Part shown: in pieces, positions 8,076-14,773 of the stretch
How the letters are laid out: each line of letters begins with the position of its first letter
Position numbering within the stretch: position 1 is the first letter of the stretch
Assembly (NCBI GenBank): GCA_964463655.1
Contig: CAYXDG010000034.1
Location: 1-37,676, forward strand
Direction: 5' to 3'
From: Halothece sp964463655
Lineage (GTDB): Bacteria > Cyanobacteriota > Cyanobacteriia > Cyanobacteriales > Rubidibacteraceae
DNA: 37,676 nt
Position numbers and translations under genes: made by a program
Notes under the pieces: generated by a model
Told to the model about the DNA's origin: nothing
Seen by the model: only the letters and a program-made list of their open reading frames with translations
The model's database searches: none

Positions 8076-8237
8076 TCTAATGTAGATGGGCGAAAAGGAT
8101 TTTCTGGGCTAAGATTTTCCAACTCATCAATGGCTTTTTGTTGCACTCTGTCTCGACCTAATACCCTTAACCACAAAGTTTCTTCGGTGCGGGGAAGTTG
8201 ATGAATGACTACGATATTTGTCCTTAAAAAACTCCCC
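8066..8237 (-). pseudogene. Internal fragment of a nuclease-like (Rpn/DUF4351-type) protein
   Basis: The minus strand reads TLGSFLRTNIVVIHQLPRTE, then ETLWLRVLGRDRVQQKAIDE, then LENLSPENPFRPSTLETS and stop. From memory, the INQLPxTPETLWLRxLGRGxVQ pattern is typical of a family of cyanobacterial Rpn-like nuclease proteins, in the segment between the nuclease core and the C-terminal tail. Both ends are cut: the 3' side by the half palindromic element, the 5' side by sequence that leads into the IS607 recombinase. It is in a different frame from the tail fragments next to it. Pseudogene. Confidence 0.6.
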
Positions 8238-8308
8238 AAAGTTTAAGATAAACTAAAACTTACTTAAGATGTGCTACACTTAAACAAGCAACCAAGATTT
8301 AAACTTTT

Positions 8309-8917
8309 ATGGCTAATCTCGTGACCGTTTCTGAAGCAGCAGAACTCTTAGGAGTCTCGACACGAACTATCCGCAGGTGGGAATCTGAAGGAAAAATCAA
8401 AGCCATCCGAACCGAAGGTAATCATCGTCGGTTTGAGGTAGCTTCCCTTCTAGGCAAACATCAAGATGCTTCTTTAACTGTTGCTTATGCTCGTGTTAGC
8501 AGTAATGACCAAAAAGAAGACTTAAAGCGACAAGAAATTGTCTTGGAATCTTTTTGCTCGAAGAATGGTTGGTCTTATGAGTTAATCTCTGATTTAGGCT
8601 CAGGTATCAACTACCGCAAGAAAGGTTTAATTAGATTGATTAAACTAATCTGTTCTTATCAAGTAGAACGTTTAGTTTTAACCCATAAAGACAGGTTGTT
8701 GAGATTAGGAGGCGATTTAATTTTTACTCTCTGTGAGATATTCGGAACAGAAGTTGTTATTATTAACCGCACTGAAGACTCAACCTTTGAGGAGGAACTA
8801 ACGAAAGATGTTTTAGACATAATAACCGTATTTTCTGCTCGACTATATGGGTCTAGAAGTGGTAAAAATAAACAAATTGTCCAAGAATTAAAAGAGGTAG
8901 CCAAAAACTTAAAATGA
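8309..8917 (+). CDS. tnpA: IS607-family serine recombinase (transposase TnpA)
   Basis: 202 residues, full length for IS607 TnpA. Residues 1-50 are a MerR-type DNA-binding domain (VTVSEAAELLGVSTRTIRRW, with GNHRRF). Residues 56-200 are a serine-resolvase catalytic domain with YARVSS (nucleophile S64, R62), DLGSGINYRKKGL and THKDRLLRLG. These enzymes move the element through a covalent phosphoserine intermediate without generating target duplications. Its stop overlaps the ATG of a broken tnpB in an ATGA arrangement (8914-8917), as in intact IS607 elements. The recombinase frame looks intact and could still act. Confidence 0.93.
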   Translation: MANLVTVSEAAELLGVSTRTIRRWESEGKIKAIRTEGNHRRFEVASLLGKHQDASLTVAYARVSSNDQKEDLKRQEIVLESFCSKNGWSYELISDLGSGINYRKKGLIRLIKLICSYQVERLVLTHKDRLLRLGGDLIFTLCEIFGTEVVIINRTEDSTFEEELTKDVLDIITVFSARLYGSRSGKNKQIVQELKEVAKNLK

Positions 8918-9022
8918 TTCTCTCTTTTAAGACAGAACTGAACCTAAACGATAAGCCCTCATACTCTCTGCGCCAAACACGCTGGAGTAGCTCGTAAGGC
9001 AAACAATTGGGTTGGCACTCAT
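8914..9022 (+). pseudogene. tnpB: Frameshifted remnant of IS607-type tnpB
   Basis: From the ATG at 8914 the sequence reads MILSFKTELNLNDK, the typical start of IS607-associated TnpB. Homology then continues in another frame as LCAKHAGVARKANNWVGTH (about 8966-9022), matching the KHxGVARxAYNW segment expected some 20 residues into TnpB. The first frame stops after about 27 codons. After 9022 no TnpB sequence, including the RuvC domain and zinc ribbon, is present. This is a frameshifted stub with the nuclease lost. Confidence 0.75.
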
Positions 9023-9159
9023 TGCTATATTGTACTCAAAGCACGATCGCGATTTAATCCAAAGTGGAGTCATAAGACTGTCTGCTCAGCAAGTCTGTGG
9101 TACAATCAACATTGACGTGAAAAAAATTTTCTAATCCTGCACCAACTCCTCCCGAAATC

Positions 9160-9168
9160 TGTTATACT
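9160..9168 (+). promoter_or_regulatory. Candidate extended -10 promoter for rpsT
   Basis: TGTTATACT fits an extended -10 element (TGN plus TATACT at 9163-9168). It lies about 52 bases before the rpsT start codon, so transcription would begin near 9175. No clear -35 hexamer is seen, which is acceptable for extended -10 promoters. Inference only. Confidence 0.45.
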
Positions 9169-9220
9169 GATAGTTCACTTAAACAAACCTATTAAATTAT
9201 TTATTCTTTGAAGGATAACC

Positions 9221-9514
9221 GTGGCAAATATTAAATCCGCAAAGAAGCGTATCCAAATCGCAGAACGCAACCGTCTGCACAATAAATCCTACAAGTCAGC
9301 GGTCAAAACACTGATGAAGAAATACTTTGCTGCTGTGGAGGACTACGCTAACGACCCCAGTTCCACAGAAAAAGAACAGCAAGTACAAAAAGCGATGTCA
9401 GTAGCTTACCAAAAAATCGACAAAGCTGTAAAAGTGAAAGCCTTACATCGCAATAATGGGGCGCGGAAAAAAGCCCGTTTAGCAAAAGCCCTGAAAAAAG
9501 TCACTCCTGCCTAA
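9221..9514 (+). CDS. rpsT: 30S ribosomal protein S20
   Basis: 97 residues starting at a GTG (9221), preceded by the ribosome binding site GAAGGA six or so bases upstream. The protein is Lys/Arg/Ala-rich and helical. It opens with MANIKSAKKRIQIAERNRLH and ends with NNGARKKARLAKALKKV, both diagnostic of S20. S20 binds 16S rRNA early in small-subunit assembly. The order rpsT - tatD - rpoB - rpoC1 - rpoC2 is the usual cyanobacterial arrangement, so this gene probably heads the cluster. Confidence 0.96.
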   Translation: MANIKSAKKRIQIAERNRLHNKSYKSAVKTLMKKYFAAVEDYANDPSSTEKEQQVQKAMSVAYQKIDKAVKVKALHRNNGARKKARLAKALKKVTPA

Positions 9515-9604
9515 TTAAATCATCTCCCAGTGAGATTTCCATTTTCCTGAAAAGTGAGAAGTTAAAAAAAAGCAGTCAAAGCGTTAACGCAGCAGGGAGT
9601 GGTA

Positions 9605-10393
9605 ATGCAGCTAATCGATACCCATGTTCACATTAACTTGGATGTGTTTGCAACAGAACTAGCAGACTTGAAAACCCGTTGGCAAGAACAAGGGGTTGTT
9701 CAGTTAGTTCATTCTTGTGTCGAACCCAAAGAGTTTGACCAAATCAGCGTGATCGCGGATCAATTTCCTGAAGTGTCCTTTGCGGTTGGACTTCATCCCC
9801 TAGATGCTGACAAATGGACTCCTGAGTTAGCGATCCAAACCGAACAGCTTGCCCAGTCTGATCACCGTGTGGTTGCGATCGGGGAAACTGGGCTAGACTT
9901 CTATAAAGCCAAAAATGTGGAACAACAGAAAACGGCTTTTTGGGAACAACTCGCGATCGCGCAACGCTTAAATAAACCTGTCATCATCCACTGTCGCGAT
10001 GCTACAGAAGCCTTAGTTGAGTTAGTCAGTCAGTTTCAAGCCCAAAGAGGCGATGTACGCGGTGTCATGCACTGTTGGGCGGGAACGCCTGAAGAAACCG
10101 AACGCTGTCTTGATTTGGGCTTCTACATCAGCTTTAGTGGCCTTGTAACGTTTAAAAACGCCAAACAAGTGCAAGCATCCGCCAAAATTGTCCCCAGCGA
10201 TCGCCTCTTGGTAGAAACAGACTGTCCTTTCCTCGCTCCTGTTCCCAAACGAGGAAAACGCAATGAACCCAGTTATGTTCGTTATGTCGCTGAAAGAGTC
10301 GCAGAACTGAGAAATGTCCCTTTAGAAACCTTAGCAGAAACCACCACGCAAAACGCTCGTCAACTCTTTTCTCTTCCGATCGTTGGTCATTAA
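9605..10393 (+). CDS. tatD: TatD-family metal-dependent hydrolase
   Basis: About 262 residues from the ATG at 9605, with GGGAG four bases upstream; the GTG at 9599 is a less likely start. The metal-binding motifs of the TatD amidohydrolase fold appear in order: DTHVHINL near the N-terminus, GETGLDFY, the HCRDA segment, MHCWAG and VETDCPFLAP. TatD proteins are 3'-5' exonucleases/DNases active on DNA damage intermediates and in RNA quality control. It is placed between rpsT and rpoB, as in many cyanobacteria, about 90 bp after rpsT. Confidence 0.93.
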   Translation: MQLIDTHVHINLDVFATELADLKTRWQEQGVVQLVHSCVEPKEFDQISVIADQFPEVSFAVGLHPLDADKWTPELAIQTEQLAQSDHRVVAIGETGLDFYKAKNVEQQKTAFWEQLAIAQRLNKPVIIHCRDATEALVELVSQFQAQRGDVRGVMHCWAGTPEETERCLDLGFYISFSGLVTFKNAKQVQASAKIVPSDRLLVETDCPFLAPVPKRGKRNEPSYVRYVAERVAELRNVPLETLAETTTQNARQLFSLPIVGH

Positions 10394-10474
10394 AATTGGT
10401 TCATTGTTCACGGTGCTTTGCACGGGATACGCCATACATGGTTCTTTGTTAACAATTATCAACTGGTATTCTAA

Positions 10475-10506
10475 TCCCCCCTAACCCCCCTTAATAAGGG
10501 GGGGGA
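10475..10506. repeat. C-tract hairpin repeat, copy 1 (tatD-rpoB spacer)
   Basis: The sequence starts TCCCCCCTAACC and folds into an 8-bp stem (CCCCCCTT at 10485-10492 with AAGGGGGG at 10496-10503) with a three-base loop. The same TCCCCCCTAACC opening recurs at 14674 and 16700, each time in a spacer of the rpo operon. It may act as an mRNA processing or stability element. It lacks a T-run, so it is not an obvious terminator. Confidence 0.6.
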
Positions 10507-10508
10507 CA

Positions 10509-10564
10509 ATGAACGAAGAACAACGAACAAATAACAAATAACAAGGAACAAATAACAAATAATA
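10509..10564 (+). repeat. Heptad repeat tract directly before rpoB
   Basis: Seven-base units related to AATAACA/GAACAAA run uninterrupted up to the rpoB ATG. A purine-rich AAGGAACA unit is embedded about 20 bases upstream, too far for a normal ribosome binding site. No other Shine-Dalgarno sequence is seen. Confidence 0.6.
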
Positions 10565-13500
10565 ATGAGTAATCTAGCCACCAACCTGCTACCCGATTTA
10601 ATCGAGATTCAACGCGCCAGCTTTCGTTGGTTTTTAGAAAAAGGGTTAATTGAAGAGTTAGATAGCTTTTCCCCAATTTCAGATTATACGGGAAAACTAG
10701 AACTCCGCTTTATTGCTGAAAACTATCGACTCAAACAGCCCAAATATGATGTTGACGAAGCAAAACGGCGGGATAGTAGCTATTCTGTCCAGATGTATGT
10801 TCCCACTCGTTTGATTAACAAAGAAACGGGAGAAATTAAGGAACAAGAAGTCTTTATCGGTGAGTTACCCCTAATGACTGAACGGGGAACATTTATCATC
10901 AACGGCGCAGAACGGGTGATTGTGAATCAGATTGTTCGATCGCCTGGGGTTTATTATAAGCCAGAAACCGATAAAAATAACCGTCGGACTTATTCCGCTT
11001 CTCTGATTCCCAACCGCGGCGCTTGGCTGAAATTTGAAACCGACAAAAACGATTTAGTCTGGGTACGGATTGATAAAACTCGCAAACTCAGCGCTCAAGT
11101 TTTACTCAAAGCTATTGGCTTACAAGATAACGAAATCAGAGATGGCTTGCGTCATGTAGATTACTTCCAGAAAACCCTTGATAAAGAAGGAAACCCCACC
11201 GAAGAAGAAGCCCTCCTTGAACTCTATCGCAAATTGCGCCCTGGTGAACCGCCAACCGTATCAGGGGGTCAACAACTCTTAGAATCGCGCTTCTTTGACC
11301 CCAAACGGTATGATTTAGGGCGTGTGGGTCGTCATAAAATCAATCGTAAGCTCAATCTGACGATTCCTGACACAACGCGGGTGTTAACTCAGCAAGATAT
11401 CCTAGCAGCGATCGACTATCTGGTCAATTTAGAATTTGATCTCGGAACGACCGATGATATTGACCACTTAGGAAACCGACGGGTGCGGTCTGTGGGAGAA
11501 TTGCTCCAGAACCAGGTGCGTGTGGGCTTAAATCGCCTAGAACGGATTATTCGGGAACGGATGACGGTTTCAGAAGCAGACTCCTTAACGCCTACCTCTC
11601 TGGTCAATCCCAAGCCTCTAGTGGCAGCGATTAAAGAGTTCTTTGGTTCGTCTCAGCTTTCTCAATTCATGGATCAGACCAATCCCTTAGCAGAGTTGAC
11701 CCACAAACGGCGGATTAGTGCGTTGGGTCCAGGTGGATTAAGTCGCGAACGGGCTGGGTTTGCGGTGCGTGATATTCATCCCTCCCACTACGGACGGATT
11801 TGTCCTGTGGAAACGCCAGAGGGTCCCAATGCGGGTCTGATTGGATCATTAGCAACTTGTGCGCGGGTGAATCATTTTGGCTTTATTGCCACCCCCTATT
11901 ATCCTGTGGAAGATGGACGGGTACTGCGCGATCGCGATCCGATTTATCTCACCGCAGACGAAGAAGATGATAAACGGGTCGCCCCTGGGGATATTTCCAC
12001 CGACGAAGACGGGTATATTTTAGGCAGCACGGTTGCGGTGCGGTATCGTCAAGAGTTTACCACCACTAGCCCGAAAGAAGTGGATTATGTCGCCATTTCT
12101 CCCCTGCAAATCGTTTCTGTTGCGACCTCTTTAATTCCCTTTTTGGAACACGACGACGCAAACCGCGCCCTGATGGGGTCAAATATGCAGCGACAAGCAG
12201 TTCCCTTGTTGCGTCCTGAACGTCCCTTAGTGGGAACGGGTTTAGAAGCACAATCCGCCCGTGACTCAGGAATGGTCGTTGTCTCTCGAACTCATGGCGT
12301 TGTAAGCTATGTAGATGCAACAGTGGTTCGAGTTAAGAGTAAACCTGCTCCCACAGCAATTGATCCAGAATTGCAAGAAGCATTGGATTTAGCTACTTCT
12401 TCTCAAGAGTTAGTTGAGTTTTATAGTAAATTCCTTGCTGCATACGCTAGCTACGAAATTGCCAGATTCATCTGGAATCAAGTGAGTCCTACCGCACCAA
12501 TTGATACAGTTCTTGATCAAGTATTCCAACAACTTGATCTTCATGATTGGATTATTTCCACGGTAGAATCCGTAATAGAAAGCATTCAATCAGTTCTTGA
12601 TCGAGTTCCTCTAATCGGTGATAAACTTGTCATTCCTGATGAAGTGCAGACAGCATTTAAATATGTTGGTGAACGAATTGCTGATTTGGTAGTTAACCGA
12701 CAAAATATAATCTTTAATATCCTTTCATCTGGAATCAAACAGTTGAATCCTGAAGCAAAGGTTGATGACTTACCAAACCTGATAGAAACTAAATTGGCAG
12801 AGCAGCTATTTGTTCCAGTTTTGCAAAGTTTAACTCAGGAGATGGAACAAAGATTGGAGAAGCAGTCCCATAAAGCGACAGTTACACTAACTTCTGATTT
12901 AAAGGATGGTCTTACTCAACTTCAGCAACGAGGAATCCAAGAAAAAGCAAAAGCTGTTCCAAAACTGATCAGTATCTTATTGATTGATTTACCAAAACTT
13001 TTGCATCAACATTTTCAATCTCTACTCAAAGGGAAACTCTTGAAACAAGCAGATGAGCAAAAGACTTTATCAAAAGAAGAAATCGAAGAAAAACTGGCTG
13101 CCTTAGCAGAGGAAAATCAACCAGAAATTGAATATCCTCTCCAAAAATATCAGCGTTCCAACCAAGACACCTGCTTAAACCAGCGTCCTTTAGTCTTTGC
13201 TGGAGAAGAAGTCGTCCCTGGTCAGGTGTTAGCGGATGGTTCAGCCACCGAAGGGGGAGAAATTGCCCTTGGTCAAAACGTCCTCATCGCCTATATGCCT
13301 TGGGAAGGTTATAACTACGAAGATGCGATCCTAATCAGTGAACGTTTGGTACAAGATGACATTTACACCAGCATCCACGTTGAAAAATTTGAAATCGAAG
13401 CCCGTCAAACCAAACTGGGGCCTGAAGAAATCACCCGTGAGATTCCCAATGTTGGGGAAGATGCGCTGCGACAACTGGATGAACGAGGAATCATCCGCAT

Positions 13501-14662
13501 CGGTGCTTGGGTGGAATCAGGAGATATCCTGGTTGGGAAAGTAACCCCGAAAGGAGAATCAGATCAGCCTCCAGAAGAAAAACTCCTCCGCGCCATCTTC
13601 GGAGAAAAAGCTCGTGATGTCCGAGATAACTCCCTGCGCGTTCCTAATGGGGAAAAAGGTCGCATTGTGGATGTCCGTGTGTTTACCCGTGAACAGGGAG
13701 ACGAACTCCCTCCTGGTGCAAATATGGTGGTGCGCTGTTATGTCGCTCTGAAACGGAAAATCCAAGTGGGAGACAAAATGGCAGGACGACATGGGAATAA
13801 AGGAATTATCTCTCGTATCCTGCCCGTTGAAGATATGCCTTATCTCCCCGATGGTCGTCCCCTTGATGTGGCGTTGAACCCTCTTGGTGTACCCTCGCGG
13901 ATGAATGTGGGACAGGTGTTTGAGTGTCTCTTAGGTTGGGCTGGAGAAAACCTCAATGCGCGGTTTAAGTTAACCCCCTTTGATGAAATGTATGGGGAAC
14001 AAGCCTCACGGGACACCGTAGATGCCAAGTTGCGAGAAGCAGCAACTCGTCCAGGAAAAGAATGGACATTTAGCGAAGATCATCCAGGGAAAATGACCCT
14101 CTATGATGGACGCACAGGAGAACCCTTCGATCGCCCCATCACTGTCGGACAAGCCTATATGCTGAAACTGGTTCACTTGGTTGATGATAAGATTCACGCC
14201 CGTTCTACAGGACCCTATTCCCTGGTTACCCAACAGCCTCTCGGCGGAAAAGCCCAACAAGGTGGACAGCGCTTTGGGGAAATGGAAGTTTGGGCGCTGG
14301 AAGCCTACGGCGCTGCTTACACATTGCAAGAACTGTTAACCGTTAAGTCGGATGATATGCAAGGACGAAATGAAGCCCTCAACGCCATTGTGAAAGGAAA
14401 ACCCATCCCCCGCCCTGGTACGCCAGAATCCTTTAAGGTCTTGATGCGAGAGTTACAATCCCTGGGGTTAGATATTTCTGTCCATCGCGTCGATACCAAC
14501 GAAGATGGCACCAGCCAAGACTCAGAAGTTGATTTAATGGCAGACAGCGAACGTCGTCGCACCCCTTCCCGACCGACTTACGAATCCCTCTCCCGCGCCG
14601 ACATTGTCCCCGAAGAAATGGCAGTTGTCGAAGGCGGAGACAGTGAAGACCAAGATCAGTAA
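10565..14662 (+). CDS. rpoB: RNA polymerase beta subunit with a large extra domain
   Basis: 1365 residues, whereas cyanobacterial RpoB is usually about 1100. The core is complete: N-terminal LPDLIEIQRASFRWFLEKGL, the rifampicin-region sequence SQFMDQTNPLAELTHKRRIS, GYNYEDAILISERLV, the KMAGRHGNKGIISR segment and the C-terminal switch region FGEMEVWALEAYGAAYTLQE. The extra length is one block at residues about 592-852, between VVRVK and EIEYPLQKYQRSNQDTC (see the separate entry). The core enzyme transcribes all genes. RpoB supplies the beta lobe, fork and flap, and pairs with RpoC1 and RpoC2 encoded downstream. The start codon follows a heptad repeat tract rather than a clear ribosome binding site. 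The frame is uninterrupted, so the protein should be functional. Confidence 0.97.
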   Translation: MSNLATNLLPDLIEIQRASFRWFLEKGLIEELDSFSPISDYTGKLELRFIAENYRLKQPKYDVDEAKRRDSSYSVQMYVPTRLINKETGEIKEQEVFIGELPLMTERGTFIINGAERVIVNQIVRSPGVYYKPETDKNNRRTYSASLIPNRGAWLKFETDKNDLVWVRIDKTRKLSAQVLLKAIGLQDNEIRDGLRHVDYFQKTLDKEGNPTEEEALLELYRKLRPGEPPTVSGGQQLLESRFFDPKRYDLGRVGRHKINRKLNLTIPDTTRVLTQQDILAAIDYLVNLEFDLGTTDDIDHLGNRRVRSVGELLQNQVRVGLNRLERIIRERMTVSEADSLTPTSLVNPKPLVAAIKEFFGSSQLSQFMDQTNPLAELTHKRRISALGPGGLSRERAGFAVRDIHPSHYGRICPVETPEGPNAGLIGSLATCARVNHFGFIATPYYPVEDGRVLRDRDPIYLTADEEDDKRVAPGDISTDEDGYILGSTVAVRYRQEFTTTSPKEVDYVAISPLQIVSVATSLIPFLEHDDANRALMGSNMQRQAVPLLRPERPLVGTGLEAQSARDSGMVVVSRTHGVVSYVDATVVRVKSKPAPTAIDPELQEALDLATSSQELVEFYSKFLAAYASYEIARFIWNQVSPTAPIDTVLDQVFQQLDLHDWIISTVESVIESIQSVLDRVPLIGDKLVIPDEVQTAFKYVGERIADLVVNRQNIIFNILSSGIKQLNPEAKVDDLPNLIETKLAEQLFVPVLQSLTQEMEQRLEKQSHKATVTLTSDLKDGLTQLQQRGIQEKAKAVPKLISILLIDLPKLLHQHFQSLLKGKLLKQADEQKTLSKEEIEEKLAALAEENQPEIEYPLQKYQRSNQDTCLNQRPLVFAGEEVVPGQVLADGSATEGGEIALGQNVLIAYMPWEGYNYEDAILISERLVQDDIYTSIHVEKFEIEARQTKLGPEEITREIPNVGEDALRQLDERGIIRIGAWVESGDILVGKVTPKGESDQPPEEKLLRAIFGEKARDVRDNSLRVPNGEKGRIVDVRVFTREQGDELPPGANMVVRCYVALKRKIQVGDKMAGRHGNKGIISRILPVEDMPYLPDGRPLDVALNPLGVPSRMNVGQVFECLLGWAGENLNARFKLTPFDEMYGEQASRDTVDAKLREAATRPGKEWTFSEDHPGKMTLYDGRTGEPFDRPITVGQAYMLKLVHLVDDKIHARSTGPYSLVTQQPLGGKAQQGGQRFGEMEVWALEAYGAAYTLQELLTVKSDDMQGRNEALNAIVKGKPIPRPGTPESFKVLMRELQSLGLDISVHRVDTNEDGTSQDSEVDLMADSERRRTPSRPTYESLSRADIVPEEMAVVEGGDSEDQDQ
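12338..13120 (+). other. ~260-residue insertion domain within RpoB
   Basis: Residues about 592-852 of RpoB have no counterpart in the cyanobacterial RpoB I know, where a short turn joins VRVR to EIEYxLQKYQRSNQ. The block is rich in Leu, Ile, Gln, Glu and Lys and looks almost wholly alpha-helical. Segments such as LHDWIISTVESVIESIQSVL and VPKLISILLIDLPKLLHQHF look amphipathic, and an acidic/Lys-rich helix closes it. It has no Cys/Ser at the N-border and no His-Asn at the C-border, so it is not an intein. By hand count, three sampled 60-nt lines inside are 28-40% G+C, against 52-58% in two flanking lines. I do not recognise the domain. Confidence 0.8.
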
Positions 14663-14673
14663 CCAGTGACCAA

Positions 14674-14718
14674 TCCCCCCTAACCTCCTCACTAAAGCTC
14701 CGGCTTTGTAAGGGGGGG
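14674..14718. repeat. C-tract hairpin repeat, copy 2 (rpoB-rpoC1 spacer)
   Basis: TCCCCCCTAACC at the left pairs through its C-run (14675-14680) with GGGGGG at 14712-14718. Between them sits a second stem, AAAGC/GCTTT (14694-14698 with 14703-14707), around a TCCG tetraloop. It is a variant of the element also found before rpoB and rpoC2. Confidence 0.6.
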
Positions 14719-14772
14719 ACGAAGAACAAGGAACGAATTGTTAATTATTAATTATTAATTGTTAATTGCTCC
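14719..14772 (+). repeat. Heptad repeat tract before rpoC1
   Basis: After units of the GAACAAG type the tract changes to AATTGTT/AATTATT units in exact seven-base register, ending one base before the rpoC1 ATG. The in-frame TTG at 14759 lies within the repeat and is therefore an unlikely start. Confidence 0.6.
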
Positions 14773-14773
14773 C

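Noticed and set aside
12338..13120. Intein in RpoB
   Set aside because: The insert has no Cys/Ser/Thr splice residue pair, no block A/B/F/G-like motifs, no terminal His-Asn and no homing-endonuclease motif, and it lies at a non-catalytic surface site.
13559..14729. Several minus-strand ORFs opposite the 3' half of rpoB
   Set aside because: They resemble no protein I know and lie wholly antisense to conserved polymerase sequence.
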